Origin: Alteromonas sp. MMG017
Lineage (GTDB): Bacteria; Pseudomonadota; Gammaproteobacteria; Enterobacterales; Alteromonadaceae
Reading direction: 5' to 3'
Assembly: GCF_018100795.1 (NCBI RefSeq)
Contig: NZ_JAGJDY010000014.1
Coordinates: 1-64,000, forward strand
DNA: 64,000 bases
In this document: one piece after another, positions 18,645-27,572 of the stretch
How positions within the stretch are numbered: position 1 is the first letter of the stretch
Layout: every line of letters starts with the position of its first letter
Made by a program: the position numbers and the translations under genes
The notes under the pieces: model-generated
Database searches by the model: none
What the model saw: the letters and a program-made list of their open reading frames with translations, nothing else
What the model was told of the DNA's origin: nothing

Positions 18645-20849
18645 ATGGTATTCATTCAGGTGGCTGTACCTGTGCCGCTTCGCCAACTATTTACCTATTC
18701 TCATACCGATACCTTACAACCTGGTGTGCGGGTAAAAGTGCCTTTCGGCCCACGTCAATTGGTAGGCATTGTAGTTGAATCCGGTGTAGACATAGATGAT
18801 ACCAGTAAAATAAAAGCCATCATTGAGGTAGTAGACAGCACGCCTGTTATCGACGAGTCGCTAAGAAAAATGGCGCATTGGTTATGGCAGTATTACCACC
18901 ATGCGCCCGGGGAAGTGATACATGCCATGCTTCCCGTGCCCCTTCGAAAAGGTGAGCCTGCCACGCCATCACCCGCGCAATATATTCAAGTCACACCAGA
19001 AGGTGCTGATACAGATGTTAATAGTTTAAGCCGAGCACCCAAGCAGATGGCTTGTTTAGAAGCCGTTCAAACCACATCACTTATTGCTAGCGAAGCGCGC
19101 AAAACCTTTTCACCGGCAGTAGTGAAAGCGCTATTAGATAAAGCACTTATTGAGTTAGTGGAAATTACACCTGAACTCACTGCGCAAGCTTGGTTAGATA
19201 CCTTCGACATTGGCGAAAAGCCCGTACCTGATAAAGAACAAGGGGTAGCGATAGCGGCGTTAAACCAGCAGCATGGTACTTTTGCAATCAGCTTGCTTGA
19301 GGGGGTTACAGGTAGCGGTAAAACCGAAGTGTATCTGCAATCTATAGAACCTTTGCTTAAAGCCGGCAAACAAGTGCTTATTTTAGTGCCTGAAATTGGT
19401 TTAACGCCGCAAACCGTTTCGCGGTTCGAAAAACGTTTTAATATTCCTGTTGGGGTATTGCACTCTCAATTGACAGACGCGGCGCGGTTGTCAGTTTGGC
19501 AGCGAGCGAGGGCAGGCGAACTAGGTATTATTATTGGTACGCGTTCAGCTATTTTTACGCCCCTTAAAAACCCCGGCATGATCATTGTGGATGAAGAGCA
19601 TGATGAATCATTCAAACAACAAGATGGGCTTAGGTATCACGCGCGAGATTTAGCAGCCATGCGAGCTAAAGAGCATAGCATTCCTTTGTTACTTGGTAGT
19701 GCCACGCCAGCGCTGGAAACGCTCAATAATGCTTTAAACGGTCGCTTCGCGCATTTACAACTAACCCGCCGCGCCGCAGGAGCGCAAAGCACTAAGCAGT
19801 ATTTATTAGATGCCCGAGACCAGCCTATTCATTACGGTATTTCAGAAGGCTTGCTGACAATTATGCGCCAGCATGTGAATGCTGGGAATCAGATTCTGGT
19901 TTTTGTAAATAGACGGGGTTATGCCCCAGCACTTTTATGTCATCACTGCGGCACTACGGCAATGTGTAAACGTTGCGATAGGCCTTATACCGTGCATAAA
20001 GGGCAAAACAGACTGCAATGCCACCATTGCGGTGCTACCCGTTCAATGCCCAAAGAGTGTGAAGCTTGCCACAGTCATGAAATGGTAACAGCGGGGACAG
20101 GTACCGAGCAGGTAGAGGAAGGCTTAATGAAGCTCTTCCCCGATGCCAAGCACGTGCGAATAGACAGTGATTCGGTTCGGGGAAAAGATAAGCTGCATCA
20201 AACCTTAGACGCCATTAATCGCCAGGAACATCAAATACTGGTGGGCACGCAAATTTTATCAAAGGGGCATCATTTCCCACACGTAACACTGGTGGTTGTT
20301 TTAGATTGTGATGGGGCGTTATTTAGTGCTGATTTTCGGGCGCCAGAAAAGCTAGCGCAGCTTGTAACACAGCTAGCAGGTAGAGCCGGGCGGGCAAGTA
20401 AACCTGGAGAAATGTGGTTGCAAACCCACAACCCTCACCATCCTTTATTACAAGATTTAGTGAACAACGGTTATGCCCACTTTGCGCGCCATGCATTGAT
20501 GGAGCGAAAAGCGTCTGCCTTGCCTCCGTATATTAGCCAATTTGTGATTAGAGCCGAGGCAACCGAGAGCTCATCGGCCTATGCTTTCCTGCAACAGGCT
20601 AGAGGTGTACTTTTAAACTCAAATACTGCAAACGCAAATTCTACGGGGTTAGTACCGCAAATGAGTGGGCCATTTCCTTGCTTAATTGAAAAGCGCCAAG
20701 GGCGTTTTCGCTTTATGTTGGTGTGCAGTCATGAAAAACGTGCGCCGTTACATAACGCGTTGCGCTTAGCATTGCCTTATTTACAAGGGCTGCCACAGGC
20801 TGCAAAGGTACGTTGGTCGGTAGATATCGACCCCACCGATTTCAGTTAG
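18645..20849 (+). CDS. priA: Primosomal replication restart helicase PriA
   Basis: A 734-residue superfamily 2 helicase that reloads the replisome at stalled forks. I use the ATG at 18645 (MVFIQVAVPVPLRQ) instead of the longer frame from 18564, because PriA begins this way and is 732 residues in E. coli. Visible are Walker A GVTGSGKTE, the DEEH box, the cysteine-rich zinc region (CHHCG, CKRC, CHHCG, CEAC) between helicase lobes, and LAGRAGR as motif VI. The ribosome site is weak. Confidence 0.95.
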   Translation: MVFIQVAVPVPLRQLFTYSHTDTLQPGVRVKVPFGPRQLVGIVVESGVDIDDTSKIKAIIEVVDSTPVIDESLRKMAHWLWQYYHHAPGEVIHAMLPVPLRKGEPATPSPAQYIQVTPEGADTDVNSLSRAPKQMACLEAVQTTSLIASEARKTFSPAVVKALLDKALIELVEITPELTAQAWLDTFDIGEKPVPDKEQGVAIAALNQQHGTFAISLLEGVTGSGKTEVYLQSIEPLLKAGKQVLILVPEIGLTPQTVSRFEKRFNIPVGVLHSQLTDAARLSVWQRARAGELGIIIGTRSAIFTPLKNPGMIIVDEEHDESFKQQDGLRYHARDLAAMRAKEHSIPLLLGSATPALETLNNALNGRFAHLQLTRRAAGAQSTKQYLLDARDQPIHYGISEGLLTIMRQHVNAGNQILVFVNRRGYAPALLCHHCGTTAMCKRCDRPYTVHKGQNRLQCHHCGATRSMPKECEACHSHEMVTAGTGTEQVEEGLMKLFPDAKHVRIDSDSVRGKDKLHQTLDAINRQEHQILVGTQILSKGHHFPHVTLVVVLDCDGALFSADFRAPEKLAQLVTQLAGRAGRASKPGEMWLQTHNPHHPLLQDLVNNGYAHFARHALMERKASALPPYISQFVIRAEATESSSAYAFLQQARGVLLNSNTANANSTGLVPQMSGPFPCLIEKRQGRFRFMLVCSHEKRAPLHNALRLALPYLQGLPQAAKVRWSVDIDPTDFS

Positions 20850-20978
20850 CACACTGATGGGGAATACGGTAAAATCTTAACACTGATGTATACAAGTGTT
20901 TCAGGGTTGTGCACTATGTCCTCGTCTAATGGCACCACCCGTCTAAAATAACGATAAGTAGTAGGAAAACTGCCGAAT

Positions 20979-21548
20979 ATGGCTCAACGCGATTATGTAT
21001 CTCGTGGTAAAGCACCACAAAAAAAGAAGCCGGATAATAAAAAACGCGGTAAATCACAGGTGAAGGGTACACCCACGGCCGCATTCCCTATTGTTCGTTT
21101 GGCCATCGTGGTGATATTACTTATCGGCTTTGCGGTTTTCTTATGGTCTATTAAAGACAACGCCAGCTCTGAGGTAGATACCGAAGTTGTACGCCCTGTT
21201 GCGCCTACCCAAGAAGCCTTGCCTGAATTACCGAAAGAAGAGTGGGAATATATTCGTACTCTGCCTGGGTATGAAGTAGAAGTAGACGTGGCTGAACAGG
21301 AAAAGTCGGACAAACGATACCTTATGCAGTGTGCGTCGTTCAGAACCCGTGCCCAAGCAGAAGAGATGAAAGCCAAAATCGCCTTCCAAGGTTTAGAAGC
21401 CCTTATTCGCCAGAGCTCTGGCAGTAACGGCGAGTGGTTCAGGGTTATTCTAGGACCATTTGAATCGAAACGTGATGCCGAGAAAGCCAAGCACAGCCTT
21501 CGTAAAGTGAATATCGCGACCTGCCAAATTTGGTACTGGAACTTATAA
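20979..21548 (+). CDS. ftsN: Cell division protein FtsN, short form
   Basis: A 189-residue bitopic protein. The start MAQRDYVSRGKAPQKKK matches FtsN. A single membrane helix lies near residues 38-56, then an acidic periplasmic linker and a C-terminal SPOR domain (about 112-189, YLMQCASFRTRAQAEEMKAK and WFRVILGPF) that binds septal glycan. E. coli FtsN is 319 residues, so the linker is much shortened. priA-ftsN-hslV-hslU follows the enteric order but lacks cytR between priA and ftsN. Confidence 0.92.
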   Translation: MAQRDYVSRGKAPQKKKPDNKKRGKSQVKGTPTAAFPIVRLAIVVILLIGFAVFLWSIKDNASSEVDTEVVRPVAPTQEALPELPKEEWEYIRTLPGYEVEVDVAEQEKSDKRYLMQCASFRTRAQAEEMKAKIAFQGLEALIRQSSGSNGEWFRVILGPFESKRDAEKAKHSLRKVNIATCQIWYWNL

Positions 21549-21628
21549 ATCGTATAAGATCATTGAGGTAGAAAGCCAGCGACAAGTAAAGATAGCCTTT
21601 AAATCTTTAATGTCGTTTAGCTGATAAT

Positions 21629-21655
21629 ACTTCCACCATTATTTGTGGTGGAAGT
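21629..21655 (+). terminator. Stem-loop after ftsN
   Basis: ACTTCCACCA and TGGTGGAAGT pair perfectly (10 bp) around a 7-base loop, 81 bases after ftsN. Only two T residues follow immediately, so termination may be partial. It isolates ftsN from the hslV promoter. Confidence 0.55.
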
Positions 21656-21706
21656 TAACCTCCGGCAATTAACACGCTAATCGATATACCCTTTAATCTT
21701 TCCCCC

Positions 21707-21734
21707 CTTGAAAACGAAAACCCTTCCCCCATTT
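21707..21734 (+). promoter_or_regulatory. Sigma-32 heat-shock promoter of hslVU
   Basis: CTTGAAA at 21707-21713, a 13-base spacer, and CCCCATTT at 21727-21734 match the sigma-32 consensus almost perfectly. The hslV start is about 70 bases downstream. The sigma factor gene rpoH lies in the same window. Confidence 0.92.
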
Positions 21735-21802
21735 CATAACAAAGTCTTTTTTCAGTTATCGCCCGAGTCTGCGATAACGCCCACCTTAAACGGGGATTAA
21801 AC

Positions 21803-22327
21803 GTGACAACGATTGTATCTGTAAGACGTGGAAATCAAGTTGTGATGGCTGGCGATGGTCAGGTGTCACTCGGTAATACCGTAATGAAAGGTAATGCACG
21901 TAAAGTGCGCCGCTTGTACCACGATAAAGTATTAGCTGGCTTTGCAGGCGGCACCGCCGATGCCTTCACTCTATTTGAACGCTTTGAAGCAAAACTTGAA
22001 GCCCACCAAGGTCATTTGACCAAGGCGGCAGTTGAACTTGCCAAAGATTGGCGAACCGATCGCATGCTGCGCAAGCTAGAAGCCCTATTAGCCGTAGCCG
22101 ATGAAACTGCGTCTTTCATCATTACCGGCAACGGCGATGTAGTTCAGCCGGAAAATGACCTGATTGCTATTGGTTCAGGTGGCAACTATGCCCAAGCTTC
22201 TGCTATAGCCTTGCTGGAAAACACCGAACTTACTGCAAAAGAAATTGCGGAGAAAAGTTTGACCATAGCCGGTGATATCTGCGTATTCACTAACCATAGT
22301 CAAACGGTAGACGTACTCGATTACTAA
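21803..22327 (+). CDS. hslV: ATP-dependent protease proteolytic subunit HslV
   Basis: A 174-residue N-terminal-threonine protease that forms the core of the HslUV (ClpQY) complex. After removal of Met the mature protein starts TTIVSVRR, with the catalytic Thr first, and continues with the GDGQVSLGN proteasome-like motif. The start codon is GTG at 21803, matching E. coli HslV. It is followed by hslU after 79 bases and expressed from a sigma-32 promoter. Confidence 0.97.
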   Translation: MTTIVSVRRGNQVVMAGDGQVSLGNTVMKGNARKVRRLYHDKVLAGFAGGTADAFTLFERFEAKLEAHQGHLTKAAVELAKDWRTDRMLRKLEALLAVADETASFIITGNGDVVQPENDLIAIGSGGNYAQASAIALLENTELTAKEIAEKSLTIAGDICVFTNHSQTVDVLDY

Positions 22328-22406
22328 GTCGCTGTTCAATTAAAAACAAACAGCGACTTGTGCCCGCCATTAATGCAGAGGCACCAAAACTAATAAGGGT
22401 TTATGC

Positions 22407-23735
22407 ATGTCTGAAATGACACCTAGAGAAATTGTTCATGAGCTAGACCGACATATTATTGGTCAGCAAGATGCTAAACGTGCGGTATCGATTGCACTTC
22501 GAAACCGCTGGCGCCGTATGCAGCTAGAGCCTGATTTGCGCCAAGAAGTAACACCTAAAAATATTCTTATGATTGGCCCAACCGGTGTGGGTAAAACTGA
22601 AATTGCCCGTCGTTTGGCAAAATTAGCAAATGCGCCTTTCATTAAAGTTGAAGCCACTAAGTTCACTGAAGTGGGCTATGTAGGTAAAGAAGTAGAAACC
22701 ATTATTCGCGACCTTGCTGATATTGCCGTCAAGATGACTAAAGAAACGGAAATGAAAAAGGTGAAGTTCCGCGCTGAAGAAGCGGCGGAAGAGCGTATTC
22801 TTGACGTACTTATTCCACCTCCTGAAGATGCATGGGGTAAGAAAGAAGATGTTGAAGATAGAGGCACACGCCAAGCGTTCCGTAAAAAGCTTCGTCAAGG
22901 CGACTTAGACGACAAAGAAATTGAAATTGATGTGGCACTTCCACAAGTCGGCGTAGAAATTATGGCGCCTCCTGGAATGGAAGAAATGACTAATCAGCTT
23001 CAAGGCATGTTTCAAAACTTGTCGGGTTCGCAAAAGAAAAAGAAGAAGTTAAAAATTAAAGATGCACTGAAAATGCTGGTGGAAGAAGAAGCCGCCCGTT
23101 TAGTGAATCAAGAAGATTTAAAAGAAAAAGCGATTGAGTCGGTAGAGCAACACGGCATTGTGTTCGTGGATGAAATTGACAAAATCTGTAAGCGTGAAGG
23201 CAATACGTCAGGCGATGTATCGCGTGAAGGTGTGCAGCGTGACTTGCTACCCTTGGTAGAAGGTTCAACGGTATCGACTAAACACGGTATGGTAAAAACA
23301 GACCATATTTTGTTTATCGCCTCTGGTGCTTTCCAAATGAGTAAGCCGTCAGACCTTATTCCTGAGCTTCAAGGCCGTTTGCCAATTCGTGTTGAGTTGT
23401 CAGCATTAGAAGTGGGTGATTTCAAGCGTATTCTTACCGAGCCTAACGCATCGCTTACCGCACAGTACAAAGCGCTAATGCTTACTGAGGGTGTGAACAT
23501 CGATTTCGTGGAATCGGGCATTCAGCGTATTGCTGAAGCGGCATGGCGTGTGAACGAACGTACTGAGAACATTGGTGCACGCCGTTTACACACTGTGCTT
23601 GAGCGTTTAATGGAAGATATTTCATTTGATGCGTCTGAAAAAAGCGGTGAGTCTTTTGTGATTGACGAAGACTACGTAAACAGCCACTTAGAGTCGCTAG
23701 TAGAAAACGAAGATCTGTCGCGCTTCATTCTATAA
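22407..23735 (+). CDS. hslU: HslU ATPase subunit
   Basis: A 442-residue AAA+ unfoldase that feeds substrates to HslV. It has [16 protein letters not shown] at the start, Walker [10 protein letters not shown], the pore loop GYVGKEVE, Walker [11 protein letters not shown] and the C-terminal DLSRFIL tail that inserts into HslV. The I domain (about 110-240) is present. Length equals the family's usual value (443 in E. coli). A bidirectional terminator follows. Confidence 0.97.
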   Translation: MSEMTPREIVHELDRHIIGQQDAKRAVSIALRNRWRRMQLEPDLRQEVTPKNILMIGPTGVGKTEIARRLAKLANAPFIKVEATKFTEVGYVGKEVETIIRDLADIAVKMTKETEMKKVKFRAEEAAEERILDVLIPPPEDAWGKKEDVEDRGTRQAFRKKLRQGDLDDKEIEIDVALPQVGVEIMAPPGMEEMTNQLQGMFQNLSGSQKKKKKLKIKDALKMLVEEEAARLVNQEDLKEKAIESVEQHGIVFVDEIDKICKREGNTSGDVSREGVQRDLLPLVEGSTVSTKHGMVKTDHILFIASGAFQMSKPSDLIPELQGRLPIRVELSALEVGDFKRILTEPNASLTAQYKALMLTEGVNIDFVESGIQRIAEAAWRVNERTENIGARRLHTVLERLMEDISFDASEKSGESFVIDEDYVNSHLESLVENEDLSRFIL

Positions 23736-23757
23736 AGCCTTAAAGCTAGTAACACAT

Positions 23758-23793
23758 AAAAGAGCGCATTTATTTAAATGCGCTCTTTTTTTA
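23758..23793. terminator. Bidirectional terminator between hslU and the RiPP operon
   Basis: A long stem (AGAGCGCATTTA with its complement) is flanked by an A-run and a seven-T run. It ends hslU on plus and the ATP-grasp gene on minus, whose stop codon is inside the T-run. Confidence 0.92.
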
Positions 23794-24708
23794 TGTGGTT
23801 AATAATTTCACTAAACGCCCAGTAATATCAACACCAGTCTCGTTTTCAACAAACAAGAAGAAAGGGCAAGGGTTGGCTTCCAAGAAGTAATACTCACCCT
23901 TGGTATTTTTACGCCAATCGATAGCGCACCAATGCATTCCTAAGCCGGAACATATCTTTCGTGATAAATCCTGCATTGGTTTCGGAAGGGGCGTCAGCAA
24001 AGGGCGTGCGTTAGCATCGTCTCTGAAATCGAGGTCGTGAGAGTCTATTTGTACACTGACGACTTCATCACCCAGTACGTAACTGCGAATGTTTGTCCCT
24101 TCAATATATGCCTGAAACGTAACAGGGCGCTCTTTTAACAAAGCCTGTACTAAACCGCGAGTATCATAGCCCTGTTGTACGAATTTTGCTGTTTCGCCGC
24201 CTTTCACGGGCTTATAAACCACCTCGTCTATATTCGCACAAAACTGTAAAGCAACATTACTAGCGTTGCCTATATAGGTGTATGGGACCTTAGCCCCTAG
24301 CTTTTTTGCCATTCGCAGCTGAATCGGTTTGCAGTGATGAGCGCGAATAGCGTCAATACCATTAACCCACTTAGTTTCACTGAATAAAAACCAACACAAC
24401 AAGGTGCTGGCATATTCCTGATCTAACCACTGCGAAGACGCATTGTCAGAAGCGTTCACCGAGGGAGGAATATACTGGTGCCAATAGGCAGATGTGATGT
24501 CTGATAACGGAATTCGAAACAGACCGTTACGCGTAGGCTGGTCAAAATGCAAAAGACCATCATTAAAATCCGGGTCGTAACTGAGCTGCCAGTGTTTACC
24601 AAAGTAGTTGGTATTGATAATACAGGGCTCATTTTTATCGGCTATTAAGGCCTCAGCTACATGAAGAATTTGTGGGTCATTCTCGCTCCCTATTAATGCA
24701 ATCTGCAT
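23791..24708 (-). CDS. ATP-grasp peptide-modifying ligase (graspetide-synthetase type)
   Basis: A 305-residue ATP-grasp enzyme. The N-terminal ~120 residues form a pre-ATP-grasp region. The ATP-grasp part shows VVYKPVKGG (Lys166), QAYIEGTNIRSYV (Glu203), IDW (Asp264) and the metal/ATP motif FLEANP (Glu277, Asn279). The tail FFLFVENETGVDI fits the NP...E..TG..I ending of graspetide ligases such as MvdC/MvdD. Such enzymes join Ser/Thr/Lys side chains to Asp/Glu in a peptide. The candidate substrate is encoded directly upstream. RimK-like or other peptide ligase roles are possible but less likely in this context. Confidence 0.82.
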   Translation of the reverse strand: MQIALIGSENDPQILHVAEALIADKNEPCIINTNYFGKHWQLSYDPDFNDGLLHFDQPTRNGLFRIPLSDITSAYWHQYIPPSVNASDNASSQWLDQEYASTLLCWFLFSETKWVNGIDAIRAHHCKPIQLRMAKKLGAKVPYTYIGNASNVALQFCANIDEVVYKPVKGGETAKFVQQGYDTRGLVQALLKERPVTFQAYIEGTNIRSYVLGDEVVSVQIDSHDLDFRDDANARPLLTPLPKPMQDLSRKICSGLGMHWCAIDWRKNTKGEYYFLEANPCPFFLFVENETGVDITGRLVKLLTT

Positions 24709-24730
24709 TGAAATATCCTTTTAAATGGTA

Positions 24731-24754
24731 AAAGGAGGACTGCTTAACCTCCTT
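24731..24754 (-). terminator. Attenuator-like hairpin between precursor and ligase genes
   Basis: On the minus strand AAGGAGG pairs with CCTCCTT around nine bases and is followed by two more T residues. It lies seven bases after the precursor stop and before the ligase ribosome site (AAAGGA). The stem is modest, so partial termination or transcript-end protection fits better than full termination. This would give more precursor than enzyme. Confidence 0.5.
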
Positions 24755-24760
24755 AATCTG

Positions 24761-24985
24761 CTATGACAATAAATCGGGCAATTGTCCGCCGTCTTCACCA
24801 ATCGCGAGGGTGATATAGACAGGTGGTTTAATAAGGCGAATTGGCGTTTTATCTTCAACTGTTGATACGCCAGACTTGCCGCCACTTACTTGCAGTAACT
24901 CTTGGGTTTCAAGATGAAGGGCAGTAGCGGTTTGTACCTTTGTTTGTGTATTTTTGTGTGTATGGTTTTGCGTGTTATGTTGCAT
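24761..24985 (-). CDS. Candidate RiPP precursor with double-glycine leader
   Basis: A 74-residue peptide with AAGGAGCG seven bases before its ATG. The leader (1-36) is His/Thr/Gln/Asn-rich and ends LETQELLQVSGG, the bacteriocin-type double-glycine motif cut by C39 peptidases. The predicted core (37-74) has possible nucleophiles (Lys37, Ser38, Ser41, Thr42, Lys46, Thr47, Lys53, Thr59, Ser74) and acids (Glu44, Asp45, Glu64, Asp65, Asp71). These could be joined by the adjacent ATP-grasp ligase into ester or amide rings. No TxKYPSD or TMRYPSD core is present, so it is not a microviridin or marinostatin. Confidence 0.82.
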   Translation of the reverse strand: MQHNTQNHTHKNTQTKVQTATALHLETQELLQVSGGKSGVSTVEDKTPIRLIKPPVYITLAIGEDGGQLPDLLS

Positions 24986-25033
24986 TTTTCGCTCCTTATA
25001 AAAGCGTTTTAGTGTGATTTAAAAGGCTAGCGG

Positions 25034-25345
25034 TTAAGCCAACCTTAAGGGGTGGTAAATCGATCGGAAGCAACTTGCGATAAGCGCGGTGCGGCTGCTT
25101 ATTTTTAATTTTTTGTAGATGTTGGCGCAGTGGAACTTAACCGTTCGCTCGCTAATAAATAGCTCTGTTGCTATCGCTTTATTCGACAGCCCTTCCATGA
25201 TCTTTCGCGCTACCTGAAGCTCGCGTTTAGACAAGGTGTCGATAGGAAGGGCAGTACTATTTAAGTTCTCTACATGCTCAACGATTTGTTGACGCTCAAT
25301 ATCGGTGAGTAAGGGTGTAGATTCTCTAACTTCGGGCGTTATCAT
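25034..25345 (-). CDS. Small LuxR-type HTH regulator of the RiPP cluster
   Basis: A 103-residue protein whose C-terminal two thirds is a LuxR/NarL HTH (LSKRELQVARKIMEGLSNKAI, then FISERTVKFHC, residues about 38-88). The N-terminal ~35 residues hold no receiver or autoinducer domain. It starts on a TAATG overlap with the exporter stop, with AGGAGA before it, and the precursor follows after 48 bases. It most likely controls the cluster; how it is triggered is not visible. Confidence 0.85.
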   Translation of the reverse strand: MITPEVRESTPLLTDIERQQIVEHVENLNSTALPIDTLSKRELQVARKIMEGLSNKAIATELFISERTVKFHCANIYKKLKISSRTALIASCFRSIYHPLRLA

Positions 25346-27570
25346 TATGAATCTCCTAGTGGGGTATTATCATTTTCTTCTACTATTTCAGAAGCTGGGT
25401 ATCGCTGCAGAGTACCGTCTACTAACTGATAGACAGTATCCGCAAGGGCAATTGTTTGAGGCCGATGGGCAACCATAATGCGGGTAATATTGAGCGCTTT
25501 TAAATGTGTATTGATAGCGTGCTCATTTTGAATATCTAAATGACTACTTGCCTCATCTAAAAACAGAATATCGGGAGAGCGGTAAAGTGCTCTAGCTAAT
25601 AAAAGCCGTTGCTTCTGACCGCCACTTAAACTGCTTCCCATATCACCGACTAACGAGTGGTATTGCATCGGCATGGCACAAATTTCGTCATGGATACAGG
25701 CTAACTGAGCGGCCCGTACGATCTTTTCTTGATTAGGTATTTCATCAAAACAACTGATGTTTTCAGCCATAGAGCCGGATAAGCACATGTCTTCTTGCAG
25801 CACAGAAGCAATGGTTGGCGCCTGATTTGATGATGAAATAATATTGTGGCTAACCGTTCCTTCAGAGGGAGAATATAGCCCCATCAGACATTTAAGTAAG
25901 GTGCTTTTTCCACTTCCGCTTGCTCCAACGATGGCAATGATTTCTCCTGCTTTAACCGATAAATTAAGGTTTTCAAAAATAGGGTTACACCCCTCCCCAT
26001 AGCGATAACTAAGATTGTGGGCTTTTAGATGAATAGCAGGAGTACTAGAGGCAATAGCATGAGAAGAGGCCGCTGCAGGTACTGAGGTTGCGTTTGAATT
26101 TGCATGTGAATAAGTGCTAGGTTGCTGTGACAACAAGGTGGTTTCAGCAGGCTCTGTTAGTACAATATCGCTCAAGCGAGAAAAGTGTACGGCCAGCATT
26201 CGCAATTCGATAAATTTGGACACTAGCCCATCTACCGCAGCAGTAAATTTGGTTTTGTAAGCAATGAAGGCAAGCATCATTCCTACGGTCAGCATATTGT
26301 CCATCACCAAAGAGGCCGCTATAAAGATCACAACGATGTTCTCAAGACCAAATAACACTTGGTTTACCGCGTCGCTGCCAATATTGAGTTTTCCCAAACT
26401 AATATCTTTATTCAAAGTGGCGACTAACTTGTTTTGCCACTGGCTATGGCGCTGGGATTCTTGGCGGTATACACGAATAGGCAGCATACCCCGAACGCTT
26501 TCCATAAAGTGGCTTTGCTCGGTGGCGCCTAACGCAATTTTTTCTGTTGTGAGCCGCTTAGTGATAGGTATTAATGCAATGCGGAAAAGTAGATATATCG
26601 CCACTACTAGCACCACACATAGCGTGAGCTTTACAGAGTAAAGTGCCATCACGACGAGAGTGATAATAGCCATGACACCGTCAAGCAAGGCTGTGACAAG
26701 GCCAGTGGTGAGAAACTCACGAATATGCGCAAGGGAGCCAAAGCGAGACACTACATCGCCCACGTGCCTTTTCGCAAAAAAATCCAGCGGGAGGGAAAGC
26801 AAATGTTGAAAGACCGAGGCAGACATTTGCAGTTGAAGCCGGCTTGATACAGCAAGGATCAAAAAGCGTCTCAACACTCTGGTGAAGATACTTATCAGTA
26901 GTAAAAAAGTAAACCCAATGGCAAGTGCGGTTAGCAGCGCTTGGTTACCTTGCAACAACACATCATCAACCACGGTTTGTACGTAATAGGGAGATGCCAA
27001 TGCAAAAAGTTGCAGCAAGGCAGAGAGAGCAAGTAAGGTCGCTAAGTTACGTTTGAACCCTATCGTGCGGGTAAAAAAGTTTCTTAATTTGAGTAACGGC
27101 TTTACCGGTGGCGGCGAAAAATTGTCTTTAGGCGTAATTTCTAACGCTATTCCTGTTAGGTGTTTACTTGCCTCGTCGAAGGTGAATGTACGCTTGCCAA
27201 TACTGGGGTCGTGTATGGTAAATCGCTCACGCCCTACGTGAGTCAAAACAACGAAATGACGCATGTCCCAATGGAGTATTGCTGGCAGGGTGAGTTGAGA
27301 TAAATCCTGTGGCTCAATTTTTAGTGCACGACATTGAAATGCCATTTGCTGCGCGATATCCATAATATCTTTAAGTGTAATACCACGAAGTGAAACACTA
27401 ATGTGCTGACGAAGGTGGGTCATATCCCGTTTGTCACCATAATATTGTGCCACCATGCTGACACAGGCTAATCCACATTCAGCGGCTTCAGTTTGAAGCA
27501 CAACCGGTACTTTATTTTTAGGTGATAAAGCGCTGAGTACAGGTGAAGCAAAACCGTGAGTCATATTCAT
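25345..27570 (-). CDS. C39-peptidase ABC exporter
   Basis: A 741-residue fusion of leader peptidase and exporter. The N-terminal C39 domain (about 20-140) has Cys32 in ECGLAC, His105 in HFVVLTH and Asp121 in HDPSIG, a complete catalytic set. A membrane domain (about 165-450) precedes a nucleotide-binding domain with Walker A GASGSGKST, signature LSGGQKQR and Walker B ILFLDEASSHLD. A Ser/Ala/Thr-rich linker at about 490-520 precedes the ATPase. It should cut the GG leader and export the peptide with the HlyD-like protein encoded just before it (two bases apart). Confidence 0.93.
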   Translation of the reverse strand: MNMTHGFASPVLSALSPKNKVPVVLQTEAAECGLACVSMVAQYYGDKRDMTHLRQHISVSLRGITLKDIMDIAQQMAFQCRALKIEPQDLSQLTLPAILHWDMRHFVVLTHVGRERFTIHDPSIGKRTFTFDEASKHLTGIALEITPKDNFSPPPVKPLLKLRNFFTRTIGFKRNLATLLALSALLQLFALASPYYVQTVVDDVLLQGNQALLTALAIGFTFLLLISIFTRVLRRFLILAVSSRLQLQMSASVFQHLLSLPLDFFAKRHVGDVVSRFGSLAHIREFLTTGLVTALLDGVMAIITLVVMALYSVKLTLCVVLVVAIYLLFRIALIPITKRLTTEKIALGATEQSHFMESVRGMLPIRVYRQESQRHSQWQNKLVATLNKDISLGKLNIGSDAVNQVLFGLENIVVIFIAASLVMDNMLTVGMMLAFIAYKTKFTAAVDGLVSKFIELRMLAVHFSRLSDIVLTEPAETTLLSQQPSTYSHANSNATSVPAAASSHAIASSTPAIHLKAHNLSYRYGEGCNPIFENLNLSVKAGEIIAIVGASGSGKSTLLKCLMGLYSPSEGTVSHNIISSSNQAPTIASVLQEDMCLSGSMAENISCFDEIPNQEKIVRAAQLACIHDEICAMPMQYHSLVGDMGSSLSGGQKQRLLLARALYRSPDILFLDEASSHLDIQNEHAINTHLKALNITRIMVAHRPQTIALADTVYQLVDGTLQRYPASEIVEENDNTPLGDS

Positions 27571-27572
27571 AA

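Noticed and set aside
24761..24985. Microviridin or marinostatin precursor
   Set aside because: The core has no TxKYPSD or TMRYPSD-type motif, and the cluster has one ligase and a C39 exporter, so only the general graspetide-type assignment is kept.
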